A stretch of DNA of 64,000 bases from Megalobrama amblycephala (lineage: Eukaryota > Chordata > Actinopteri > Cypriniformes > Xenocyprididae): the NCBI RefSeq assembly GCF_018812025.1, contig NC_063062.1:38018228-38082227 (forward strand), written 5' to 3'. The stretch's first letter is position 1. Each line of letters begins with the position of its first letter. Positions 53,430 through 63,532 of this stretch are shown piece by piece. The notes beneath the pieces were generated by a model, which saw nothing but the letters and a program-made list of their open reading frames with translations, did not search any database and was not told where the DNA came from. Made by a program: the position numbers and the translations under genes.

Positions 53430-54062
53430 TCCTTTTTTAACATTGTTTATTTATTATATATGGTTTCTTCTTCTCAACATCTTCTCTCTCTAAAATGTTC
53501 AGATATTCTTGCAAATCAAGCAACCGTTTGCATCTTGCCTTTTTTCTATAAGATGTTACAGCTATGAGCTTTACCCTGTTCACTTATTTTAAGGCATCCC
53601 ACAGGACACTTGGCGATACTTCTCTGTTATTGTTGTTATCCATATAATCTGCCAGTTCTTTTTGGACATATTCCTACTATCATTCAAAATGCTTGTATTA
53701 AGTCGCCACAACATATCCTTCTTTTTATTATCTAAATGCAGAGTCAATTAGACAGCTGAGTGATTAGAGATATCTCTGACTCCTATCTTGCAATCTATAA
53801 TTCTGTGTCTATCTGAAATACAAATAATAAAAAAAAAGTAATCAGTTCTTGAATAAACATCTTTGACTTGCCGAGTAGAATGTGAATTGTTTGTCAGTTG
53901 GATGGAAATCCCTCCACACATCAAACAGTTCCAACTCCATCAAAGGTTTTTTAGATATCCTGGCTCTAGGGGTTACCCTCTGCAGTGCATTAGAGGAATC
54001 GCGTTTAGGCTGTATTTGGGAATTCCAGGCTCCTCCACATATTAGAATCCCTGAGGATTAAG
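53430..54062 (-). pseudogene. L1-type LINE ORF2 fragment, decayed
   Basis: Translating the minus strand across frames gives pieces characteristic of the region after the L1/Tx1 endonuclease: VWRDFHPTDKQFTFYSA, then LTLHLDNKKKDMLWRLNTSI, then NDSRNMSKKNWQ..., then KKARCKRLLDLQEYLNILER. Several frameshifts and stops separate them, so the copy is dead. It is on the same strand as the ORF1 remnant at 55300-55880, upstream in the element sense, so both probably belong to one L1 copy interrupted by a SINE-like segment. Confidence 0.65.
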
Positions 54063-54069
54063 AAACAGG

Positions 54070-54620
54070 TCGTTTTTTAAGCACCATATTACGACCTATA
54101 TTTACGTTTTGAAGTCATGCGCCCTCTAGTGGGCATAAAAATAATGACAGTGTCGTGTTACGTCTGTCGTCATGAAATGACGTATGACTGTCATTAGCAA
54201 TCAAAATGCGTGTTCATTTAAATGCAATGTGTGGACTTTTTACACCATTTCTCCTATTTCCATTTACAAAAAATAAATTTTATTAATGACTACACCCACC
54301 CCACCCTAAACCTACCCTTAGTGATTTATAGTGCATTTACACTTTATGAGCACGTGTTCCCTGGGATCGAACCCACAATCGCATGATCACATGATTGCAT
54401 ATTGATATGGCAATGCTCTACCAGCTGAGCTACGCGAAACCGAGAATATGATGCAGATAAAAGGGAACAATGCATTAAAATGAAAGCATGCTCCTATGGG
54501 TCGTATTTCATGAATTAAAATTAAAGTGTCCTGTTGTCGATAGGGGCGCCACTTTAGTAAACGCTCCTATGAGTCGTATTTCAGGGAAGTGACAAACGAC
54601 CTATATGGTCGTATTAGTTG
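54070..54620 (-). repeat. tRNA-derived SINE-like segment with palindromic ends
   Basis: On the minus strand, about 54438-54345, a Pol III internal promoter is readable: A-box-like TAGCTCAGCTGGTAGAGC and B-box GGGTTCGATCCC, spaced as in a tRNA but with a body too divergent to fold as a functional tRNA. The whole block lies between two L1 pieces. TACGACCTATATTTACG near the left and CGACCTATATGGTCG near the right suggest inverted ends. Confidence 0.6.
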
Positions 54621-55299
54621 GAGAACATGTTGACACATTAACTAGTATAACTTCTTTCTGATCTTGAAAGCCCTTAACTTAAACTTAACGGCCCTCTCTA
54701 TCAGTAAATTCAGAAACCACTCGAAGATTCACACTATTAGAAATTAGCATTGCTACCCCTTTAGTATTGCTAGTATTGCTAAGAATAAAAGACCAAAAAA
54801 ACAAAAAACACAGGTGGACCTCCTTTTTTAAGTAATAAACACTCTGTAATGTGGGGGGAAAAGTCTAGCTAACCACCAGAGCCCCCCTTCACTGCAACCT
54901 ATAGTATACTGTATGCACTTAGATACGTCCAAAAAAAATTGCATTGCCCATATTTGTCTGTCAGCTATTCTTATTAAAGGCTAAGGGTAATTCTATTCAG
55001 TTAAATCGGTTAGTTAAACTCCAACAGAAGTAAAGACTCATTTGCTGCATTTGATATAAAGAATAATTTTAATACAGAAAAACAGTCTTAGTAGGAAAGT
55101 TGAAATCGACTTAATAAGCCACAGGTAGCCTAAGTCTTCCCACACATTGAGGGCATTCAACATTGTCCCTTGGTGCAAATGTCATTAAATCACTGACGTC
55201 CATAACCATAAAACTGCCTCACTTGCTCGATTCTTTACTCTTATAATGCAAAGTCACTTAACAGTCTGTTATCTCCCAATTCCTTTACATCTAAATCTA

Positions 55300-55885
55300 T
55301 CTTGGCCATTGAAAACTCTATAGCTTCTCCTTAATCCATTCCTCGCGGATCTGCCGAATTGCAGAGCTCGTTAATTGCTGCCAGGGGGCCTTCCGTGCTT
55401 TTTCAGCAACCTCAACTTCTGCAGTTTTCTCCCAGTCTAATAAAGTTCTCAATGAAGTGAAGAATACTCCCTCAGTTCCCTCCGGGATGCTGTGAATGCG
55501 AACATTATGCCTTGTGTGTTCTTCCAAGTCCATAGCTTTGACTGCAAACTTTCCTGAGCTTGTAGTGACTGGCTCAGTGCCTCTTTAAAGTGGTCCGTGC
55601 TCTCTTCGACATCGGCTATCCGAGCCTCGGCCTCACTCACTCTGTCAGTTTAGTTTTTAGATCGGTTGCAACCTTGTTTAACTTCTGGTGGATTTCCTCT
55701 CAAATGTCCGCTAGCTCCTTTTCAAGTCGTCTCTGATTCTGTATCCAAAGTTACTCAGTTCAGACTTCATTTCTGTGGCCATCATCTTTATATCTATGCG
55801 GATGGCGGAGATGTTATCTTCCATATCCATTGCTGTTAAGTTTGTGTTCTGTCCATGCATGCCACTACTCTCTCCTTGTTTTCTC
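55300..55885 (-). pseudogene. L1-type LINE ORF1 fragment, decayed
   Basis: Minus-strand frames give MDMEDNISAIRIDIKMMATE, then RVSEAEARIADVEES, SLQAQESLQSKL, then MDLEEHTRHNVRIHSIPEGT and GVFFTSLRTLLDW. This is the coiled-coil followed by the RRM start (LE.R.RR.N.RI..IPEG) of L1 ORF1 proteins. Frameshifts near 55640 and 55530 break it. Coiled-coil heptads are visible in the SEAEARIADVEES part. Confidence 0.75.
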
Positions 55886-56524
55886 GGCCATGATGCCCTC
55901 AGTCCTTATTTTGTCACTATTCTCCGCTTTCCAGACTGCTTTCCCTCTCCTTTCCTGTATTTTTCCCCTTCCATCATTGATTGAATCAAAAACTAAATCT
56001 TGTATTCAAATTGGGGAATAATCTCAGACCGAATGGGAGTGAAGTCCCCAAGACTCAAAGCTTTTAAAGACAAAGCATGTTCACAAAGAGGACAAAATCC
56101 TTTGGCACGGGTTCAACAACACAACCGTGACCCAAATAACGCAGACTCAATGCATGTTGACTTAGGACTAAACAGCGGTGACGCCACTGCAAGGATATCG
56201 CACCGGTGAGCCTAAATATTTTCACAGTCGCATGCAGTTATTTTTACTCACAAATGTGAGCGAAATGGTCCCTGTAGAGCCCTGTCTCTGGGGGCCCCAA
56301 ATGTTCGTGGGCCCTTAGAATCTTATGCACTACTTTATCTTCATGTCTGATTCAAAGCATGCAGAAAGCTAGATCTGACAAGCCGTAATTTTAACCCTTT
56401 AATTTTTACCCTTCAGGTCAAATATTGCACTGCAAACATCAATAACACACATATATTAGTACATATTTAATGTAAGCGTGATTTAAATTCTTGGTAATCC
56501 CGGTAATAATGCTGCATTCACGCA

Positions 56525-56800
56525 CCCTCGTATTTACCGAAATCTTGAGATGACAACACGTGACATTGTATTCGGAGCTGTTCACGTCCTTTGACTGGGA
56601 ATTATGCATTTCTATGGCACCACTATCAATGCCTAATGAATCTACAGCGGTCAGGATAGCAGTATAGCAGCCACGTGGTACATCTGGGAGCTTTCAGAAA
56701 ACTCCCAGCTTACAAGCTGTAATTTCGAGCTCTACGAGGATGTGAACGCTTTTTACAAGCAGGAATCTTGTAACTACAGGAATTACGAGGCTGTGTGAAC
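56525..56800. repeat. dispersed repeat, partner of 48230-48545
   Basis: Opposite orientation to the copy 8 kb upstream. The two could pair as long inverted repeats. It ends GTGTGAACGCACCTTTAAA, and its start TGCATTCACGCACC is the inverted counterpart, so TGAACGCA-type ends define a mobile element. Confidence 0.78.
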
Positions 56801-57246
56801 GCACCTTTAAATGCCCGTTCCGGAAGTAGGCCTATAACAGATGACGTGTATAACAGCATGCAGAAATGACGCAGATAACCGTTTGAAAAGGGTGCATGTT
56901 AAAACACTAAGTTTAAAGATTTCTCACCATTCTTTATTCATTTAGGCTATCTTTATCATTTCAGACGAATTCGCAATATTCTAAGTGAACTGCGAATAGG
57001 AAGTTTATGTGATGGCGCGATTAATTTTGGATAGCTTTTCTGTTCATGCCCCATATTGTGAAAATTTTACTGCCTTTGTGCTATGAAGCTTCGTTCCGAT
57101 TTACAGGGTCCCTGTTCACTTCTCCCTGAGCATACCCAGATAGCAAAATACACTTGGGCCAGATTCTTGCCTGCCAGAGACTTACCACTCGACCCGTTTC
57201 TTTCTGCAGCGATCGGGCCGGATGCCTGTGTACTCACTGCCCGATA

Positions 57247-57427
57247 CAGGTGTTGTGCCCAATTCTGACCCCCTGCCAAATTATTACCCCCCTCGTGGAA
57301 GTCGCTATCTGATTGCCTAATCCTAACCCCACCCCTAATCCTACCCCCTCCCCCACACCTAATCCTTAACCTATCAATACTAGGGGGGTAATAATTTGGC
57401 AGGGGTAGGAATTGGGCACAACACCTG
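57247..57427. mobile_element. 181 bp palindromic MITE (CAGGTGTTGTGCCC ends)
   Basis: The left end CAGGTGTTGTGCCCAATTCT and right end GAATTGGGCACAACACCTG are inverted copies; the arms continue with CTGCCAAATTATTACCCCCC and its partner GGGGGGTAATAATTTGGCAG. The centre holds three CCTAATCCT repeats. No target duplication identified. Confidence 0.85.
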
Positions 57428-57917
57428 TTCGAATCAATCGGGCAAGACGCGGCAGCTGTTACAATGCCGGCGCCAGCGCACCAGAAACGGCCCAGCCCCG
57501 TTTATATATCTACCAAACTGTTCATACATTTTCATTTAAATTTGATACCCAGCCAAAACGTTTACTATTGAAACTCTAGATTTTTAAGTGAGATGCTAAC
57601 GGTCTAATCAGATTCAATGAACTATGCTAAGCTATGCTAAAAGTGGTACCGTCAGAACCAGAGATCGGCTGAATGGATTCGAAAACGGTAAAACTCAACT
57701 GTTTAACTCTAGGGGAGTTGGAAAATGAGCCTATTTTCAAAAAAAGTGGAGTGTTCCTTTAATGCATTGAATACTTACATTTCAAGTCTTGAAGAATTGT
57801 GGGTCCTCCTCACACAGGTATGAGGAGCACAGAGGGCTACGGTTTCATGTTGACATCATGCACACCCTTCAAAGTCAAGCAAAAATTAACATGTTAAACA
57901 AGCAAGCCAACTTTATT

Positions 57918-58350
57918 TTATATACAGTGAAGACAGTGATGGAGGTAGTTAGTATTGACTAATTTCAGCTCACCTGACACATTTAAAATGTCACGCAGAG
58001 TCTCTGAAATCTTGTTGATGTGTGCTGTATTCAGTGATATGGTGTAACTTTGTACAAACCTAGAAAACCAAAAACACACAAGTGTATAACCAACAGTGGA
58101 TGAAGAAAAGAGAAAGTCAAGTCTGTGTCCAGTTATCTGAGGAAACATCACGTAACTTGCATTTCAACTGAACTGAAGTTACCTTAAGTGTTGAAGCCCA
58201 CTCTTCAGTAAGCATCCAGTTCATCCTTTTCTTAATTTAAGATAACCTTACAAAATCAAATAAGAAAAAAAACAAAAACAGAAATGTTTTGCTTTACTTA
58301 CATAAGTTTGGCTCCAGATGCTTGAGAATATCTGCCACGCTGAAAGGATT
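57918..58350 (-). other. exon-like segments of an unidentified gene
   Basis: Three minus-strand pieces are bounded by splice-like sites. 58345-58290 reads LKNPFSVADILKHLEPNL, ending CTTAT|GTAAGT. 58235-58185 reads NWMLTEEWASTLK, ending AAG|GTAACT. 58061-57972 reads FVQSYTISLNTAHINKISET then LRDILNVS, between TTTTCTAG and CAG|GTGAGC. The spacing of ~100-120 bp introns is typical of fish genes. I do not recognise the product. It may be a real compact gene, a fragment of one, or chance. Confidence 0.35.
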
Positions 58351-58572
58351 CTTCAGGTAACATCGGTTAGAGCAATGATGTAATGTGGATGACAGCAGTT
58401 TAGAAATAGAAATAAAACTTAGAAATAATCATTCAAGTAGCTGTGTATTTCTCCATGTAAAACCAATCAAGGAAAACGTGTCTAGAGCACCTCCTAGTGG
58501 TCATTTTATAAAACACAAAGGAAAAACCCTACTTGAGATATTGCTTTATAACTTAACAGCTTTAACTAAAAA

Positions 58573-58804
58573 TGAAGACTTAAGATGCAAAAGCCTCTAA
58601 GTGCCGTCTGAAATTTTCTTCTAAAATAAGCATTTTTATCAAGCTTGTATGTTTAGATTCAGTTATTTCACTTTAATGTCAATGAACCTATTAATTGCCA
58701 TTAAAGTGGAATTACTGAACCTAAACATACAAGCTTGATAAAAATGCTTATTTTAGAAGAAAATTTCAGACGGCACTTAGAGGCTTTTGCATCTGAAGTC
58801 TTCA
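58573..58804. mobile_element. 232 bp near-perfect palindrome
   Basis: The left arm TGAAGACTTAAGATGCAAAAG and the rest of ~100 bases (CCTCTAAGTGCCGTCTGAAA, TTTTATCAAGCTTGTATG) recur inverted to 58804 with only a few mismatches, around a ~25 bp centre (TCACTTTAATGTC..). Probably a foldback element. Flanking duplications were not resolved. Confidence 0.85.
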
Positions 58805-59331
58805 AATATAGGCTACACAAGCTTAACTAACAGACATTATTCTGATAAGAGTGTTTTCCAACAATGATGTAATGAAATAGTGATAATTTAAGGTTCAAGG
58901 GAACATTTTAAATAAATGTTCATTTATAAGCAACCTACTTTAGTGTGATATGTTACCATATCATCATGCTTAACACTGAGAATGTGAATAATTTGTAATG
59001 GGATAATCAGGTTCAGATATCTAAATCAGAGAATATCATTGGGCGGTTGGTAGGTGGATAATTAATTTTTTAACAGTGGATTCAGGTATAGCTCAATGCA
59101 CAGACTTTTTCTTTGTTCATGCACCCGGACCCCCCTAGAGGGTCTGTGCCCCCCCACCCCACACTTTTCAAACCAAAGTTACACCCTTGACTTTAGGTAA
59201 CGTTTAAATATAAAGTCGACCTACTTTTATTCAGCCATCTAAACAGATTACATTTGATGGAAAAAACAAAGGATGTGATGTTCAGAATAGTAAATATCAT
59301 AGTGGGAAGTGATGCCCTCTAAGGGCATTAA

Positions 59332-59660
59332 AAGATTAGTTCACTTTCAAATGAAAATTAGCCCAAGCTTTACTCACAAAAAAATTTTAATTTATTGACA
59401 GCCCTACACACACGCGCACACACTCACACACACACACGTTTTTGTGAATTGTGGGGTCATTCCACAGGCGTAATGGTTTTTATACTATACAAGTATGAGC
59501 TGAAGAAAGTGCTTCCATCTACATTCATCCATCATAAATGTACTCAACACGGCTCCAGGGGGTTAATAAAGGCCTTCTGAAGTGAAGTGATGCGTTTATG
59601 TAAGAAAAAAATCTATATTTTCCACCTGCTTCACCTGCTTTATGTCCAATAAACACCATC
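59332..59660. mobile_element. repeat family split by a nested insertion
   Basis: 59332-59375 matches the start of the family at 24060 (GATTAGTTCACTTTCAAATG, after TTAA at 59328-59331). 59515-59600 matches its later part (CATCCATCATAAATGTACTC, AAAGGCCTTCTGAAG). Between them sits the 59378-59492 segment that is inverted at 62217-62330. Confidence 0.65.
59378..59492. repeat. 115 bp inverted repeat, left copy
   Basis: Reverse complement of 62217-62330, nearly identical, including the CA/CG-rich microsatellite, the block TGTGGGGTCATTCCACAGGC and the hAT-like end TTTATTGACAGCCCTA. The pair flanks 2.7 kb containing the NLR-like exons. Confidence 0.92.
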
Positions 59661-60097
59661 TATCCCGTTGTCTCCGATATCCTCTGTCCGTAACACCTGT
59701 GGGGGAGACTTCAATAAATTACTATGAATTAAATACCATTCATTGTGTAACCACAATACCAATTATGCCCAGAAGAAAAACAAACTTGGCGTGTGAATTT
59801 TAATTGATTAAAAATCACTTTAAAGCAGTCTGAAGCACTGTTGCGCGAGCCTATAGAACGCACAACAGCGCCGCCTTGTGACTTTGCAAATTGTGTGGGA
59901 AGCACTACGTACATTTGTGTACTTTATATCAACTGCAAAACTCCATTTTTTACATAACAAGTAAACAATACAACATACATTATGGAGTCAGAAGAACAAA
60001 TAAAAAAAAATAGAAACCTGCAAAAGTCACTTGATTTCAGTAAAAGAGGCTTATTTAACAACTGTTTTAAAATTTAAGTGTCTACGTGGTTTTTACC

Positions 60098-61212
60098 CAG
60101 GGACGTGCACAGGAATTTTGAGGGGCAGTTGCTCTGACCTAAAAAAAGGGCACTCCCCTACCAACACCCCCCCTCATGGGCTATATGAAGGACTGAGAAT
60201 AACCGTGGTATAAGCGGAATAATTGACTCCGCTTCGAGTCGTGACCGAATCACCACCTCAGGTGTGCATTATTTTTCTAATAATTCAACGGCCCGTCGTC
60301 AATTATTCCTTACTTGAATCACAGCTTAAATAGTGTTTTGACATCGACAACCCAAGTGCATTTTACCTCAAACTTGCGTCTAGTTAACTTTCTAAAGTAG
60401 CAATCGCTTCTCAGGTCGACATTAACAAACTGACAAAATTATATTCAGAATTAAAAATATTTTTATACCACTTTTTAATGTGTGATTGAGTAAAGGTTTT
60501 CACGAGATACCAACCTTTCGCGAACTTGCTTCCAACACTCGTTCTCGTGGAGGCGCGGTGTGCACGGAGGGGAGGGGCTGTGCGCGCGCGAGACGCGAGT
60601 ATGTGAGAGAGACGCGTGAGTGAGAGACGCAGGGAAATGAAATGCAGCTGAACGTTTGCTCTATGAAAAACATTGACAAAGACGAAAACTAAGGACATTT
60701 AATCTATACTTTTATTTTATTTTAGTTAGTTTTGCCAAACACACATTACAGTTTTGGTTAGTTATCGTTTTTTTGTAATGCCTCGTTTTTATTTTTATTT
60801 CAGTTAACGACGATGTTTTTTCCCACCTTTTTTTCGTTCGTTTTCGTTAACGATTATAACCTTACTCACCTTTCCGACAACGTTAAGTCGTCTCACCAGA
60901 CAACCGCGACAATCTCCTTCTAGTGCCGCTCATGCAGGCTCAGCTCAGGTGCCGGTCGCGTGCAGCGCTGCAGCCACGTAAACAGAGTTTGCCCTTCCCC
61001 TACTGACTTTCACTTTCGGACGGGTGCCCGAATATGGAAGTGAATGAGGCTGTGCGATTTTTTTTTATTTATCTAGGCCTACGTGAAATTCTGCATCCAT
61101 TGTACGATTTTTTATTTATTTTTTTCCCACCTCGGAAGGGCAACTTGAGTCGAGAAGGGCATATGGGCAGTTGCCCAGGCAACCTGAGCAACCCCCCCTG
61201 TGCACGTCCCTG
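60098..61212. mobile_element. 1.1 kb hAT-like element with perfect 8 bp target duplication
   Basis: Ends CAGGGACGTGCACAGG and its exact inverted copy. TTTTTACC occurs directly before (60090-60097) and after (61213-61220), so the empty site can be read: ...ACGTGGTTTTTACC then TGATCTCTGCAAC. The interior has no transposase. It carries a nested palindromic repeat (60212-60315) also found at 39255, a CpG-rich patch (60540-60620), and GGGCAGTTGC near both ends. Confidence 0.92.
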
Positions 61213-61414
61213 TTTTTACCTGATCTCTGCAACAATTTTTTTTTTTTTTTTTTTGCATGTTTGCCTGAGTTTCTGTTGCATTTACACTGTTTTGACCAGC
61301 AGATGTCACCAGCGTGTGGAATGCTTCGAAACAGTCAATCATTTTGGGAAGCAGTTGGTTGTTTTTCCTATCACTCGATATCACTGCTGAGCCTTTGTAC
61401 TGAATGACTTAATA

Positions 61415-61886
61415 ATGTCAGAAGAGCGAGGAAAGGACTTGGGCTCTAAGATGAGTCTCTTAGAGAAACAGGGGTAAGAATGTGTCTGTTTGAGATGATT
61501 CTAAACACTAAATTTGAAGATTCTATGGCAGTTTGTGATGCTAATGTAGAATTTGTTTAGTTCTGGATGAAGCTATTCATCATCTTTAAATATGTTGAAT
61601 GCTGACAAATGAGCACAATGCAAATAATAGCATTATAGCATAAATTTTGCTAGTTTTTCCTTCCATAGTTATACATAATACATGATTATAGTTTAAGTAA
61701 ACTGCATTTAATTACCATTTGCAACATTAAAGCTTTTAAATTACAAGAAGGTAACTGAGCATTTCTTTCTGTTCTTTGTCTCATTAGTGAAAAGTCAGAT
61801 ATGTTCAGCTCTGTGTCTGTGAAGAGTGACCATTCAATAGGTGTACCACCACAATTGAGTGACAAAACACCATCATCAACCAAAAG
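61415..61886 (+). CDS. N-terminal exons of an NLRC3-like fish NLR gene (partial)
   Basis: Join 61415-61473 and 61788-61886, continuing beyond. Exon 1 reads MSEERGKDLGSKMSLLEKQ and ends GGG|GTAAGA with two bases of a Gly codon. Exon 2, after TCTCATTAG, completes Gly and reads EKSDMFSSVSVKSDHSIGVP then PQLSDKTPSSTK, ending AAAG|GTATTT. The motif CVS/SVS-(M/V)KSDxS near the N-terminus, encoded by short exons of about 60-100 bp, is characteristic of the leader exons of the expanded fish NLR family ahead of the FISNA-NACHT exon. These receptors are cytosolic innate sensors. No FISNA or NACHT exon occurs before 64000, so this is either a gene whose body lies downstream, past large insertions, or an orphan remnant. 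No stop or frameshift is seen. Confidence 0.6.
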
Positions 61887-61971
61887 GTATTTCATGTTTT
61901 AATACACAATAGCGTTGTGTTGGGTAATTTTTCCACTGTGGAACGTGATAGAACATGACTAGGAGTGTATG

Positions 61972-61996
61972 CGTGTGTGTGTGTGTGTGTGTGTGT
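61972..61996. repeat. (GT)n microsatellite
   Basis: About 12 GT units in the presumed NLR intron. Confidence 0.85.
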
Positions 61997-62216
61997 TTTT
62001 GTGACATATCAGGACACAAATGTGTATAATAATATGGGTATGACATAGGTATTACAAAAATAGGTGACTTATGAGGACATTACAGCATATCCCCTCTTTT
62101 CAAAAGGTTTATAAATCATACAGAATGAGTTTTTGTGAGAAAGTAAAAGTGTGCACAGTTTCCTGTGATGGGTAGGTTTAGGGGTAGGGGTAGTGTAGGG
62201 GGATAGAAAATACAGT

Positions 62217-62330
62217 TTGTATAGTATAAAAACCATTACGCCTGTGGAATGACCCCACAATTCACAAAAACGTGTGTGTGTGTGAGTGTGTGCGCGTGTG
62301 TGTAGGGCTGTCAATAAATTAAATTTTTTT
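62217..62330. repeat. 115 bp inverted repeat, right copy
   Basis: Partner of 59378-59492. Its outer edge is the start of the hAT-like element at 62303 (TAGGGCTGTCAATAAATT). Confidence 0.92.
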
Positions 62331-62753
62331 TTAATCTCGATTAATCGCGCACTTATTGTGAAATTAAGCATACACCATTTATCTTGTTTAACTTGTCAAT
62401 TTTGCTATCATTGCCTATTTCCAGCAAAGTAAACCATCAGACTGAAGTGTGATTCTCACAAAACTGTAGTTTTTAAAGCTTTTTTCAAGGTAAATTTAGG
62501 TGTCTTTCCAAAAAAGGACACTTGTAGACTCCATAAGGATGCGAAATAACCAAAAGGGTCCATATAAATCATACATTTATGTACACCAAAGCGCCCATAA
62601 AAAAATCACAGCAAAAAATGTTTCAGAATTCACAGTGTACAGTGTGTGCAACAACAAAGAGCTTGTTTACATTTTAGACAAGTCAAGTTGCGATACTGAA
62701 CAGAACCACATGGAGATGTCAAAAAAACTAAACCCACCACCTTGACCTGCAAC

Positions 62754-63445
62754 CAGTGGGTACGGAAAGTATTCAGGCCCCCTTAAATTTTTCACTCTTT
62801 GTTATAATGCAGCCATTTGATAAAATCATTTACGTTCATTTTTTTTTCATTATTAATGTACACACAGCACCCCATATTGACAGAAAAACACAGAATTGTT
62901 GACATTTTTGCAGCTTTATTAAAAAAGAAAAACTGAAATATCACATGATCCTAAGTATTCAGACCCTTTGCTGTGACACTCATATATTTAACTCAGGTGC
63001 TGTCCATTTCTTCTGATCATCCTTGAGATGGTTCTACACCTTCATTTGAGTCCAGCTGTGTTTGATTATACTGGTTGGACTTGATTAGGAAAGCCACACA
63101 CCTGTCTATATAAGACCTTACAGCTCACAGTGCATGTCAGAGCAAATGAGAATCATGAGGTCAAAGGAACTGCCTGAAGAGCTCAGAGACAGAATTGTGG
63201 CAAAGCACAGATCTGGCCAAGGTCACAAAAAAATTTCTGCTGCACTTAAGGTTCCTAAGAGCACAGTGGCCTCCATAATCCTTAAATGGAAGATGTTTGG
63301 GATGACCAGAACCCTTCCTAGAGCTGGCCGTCCGGCCAAACTGAGCTATCGGGGGAGAAGAGCCTTGGTGAGAGAGGTAAAGAAGAACCCAAAGATCACT
63401 GTGGCTGAGCTCCAGAGATGCAGTCGGGAGATGGGAGAAACACAG
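62754..63445 (+). mobile_element. truncated Tc1/mariner element
   Basis: Starts with the typical fish Tc1 terminus CAGTGGGTACGGAAAGTATTC, followed by the usual leader (TTCACTCTTTGTTATAATGC; CTGTCTATATAAGACCTTACAG). The element is cut near 63445, so the 3' half of the transposase and the right inverted repeat are missing. No TA target dinucleotide sits at the left edge (CTGCAAC then CAGTGG), consistent with a later rearrangement. Confidence 0.9.
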
Positions 63446-63532
63446 CACAGCAACATACACAGGACAAATCCAAACATTATCCTGAATTTGTGTGCAAACA
63501 ACGTGAATGTACTGAAATGTGTCTGTGCATAA
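63134..63532 (+). pseudogene. Tc1-like transposase N-terminal fragment
   Basis: Starts MSEQMRIMRSKELPEELRDR and continues with the paired-like helix-turn-helix (IVAKHRSGQGHKKISAALKV, PKSTVASIILKWK) and the GRPAKLS motif leading to the second HTH (KNPKITVAELQ). After EMGE the sequence stops resembling Tc1 (about 63440) and runs into unrelated codons. The DDE catalytic domain is absent, so the protein is inactive for cleavage. The usual full length is about 340 residues; roughly the first 100 are kept. Confidence 0.88.

Noticed and set aside
54345..54440. A functional tRNA gene on the minus strand
   Set aside because: A and B boxes are present, but the body between them is too long and unpaired for a cloverleaf, and it lies inside a repeat.
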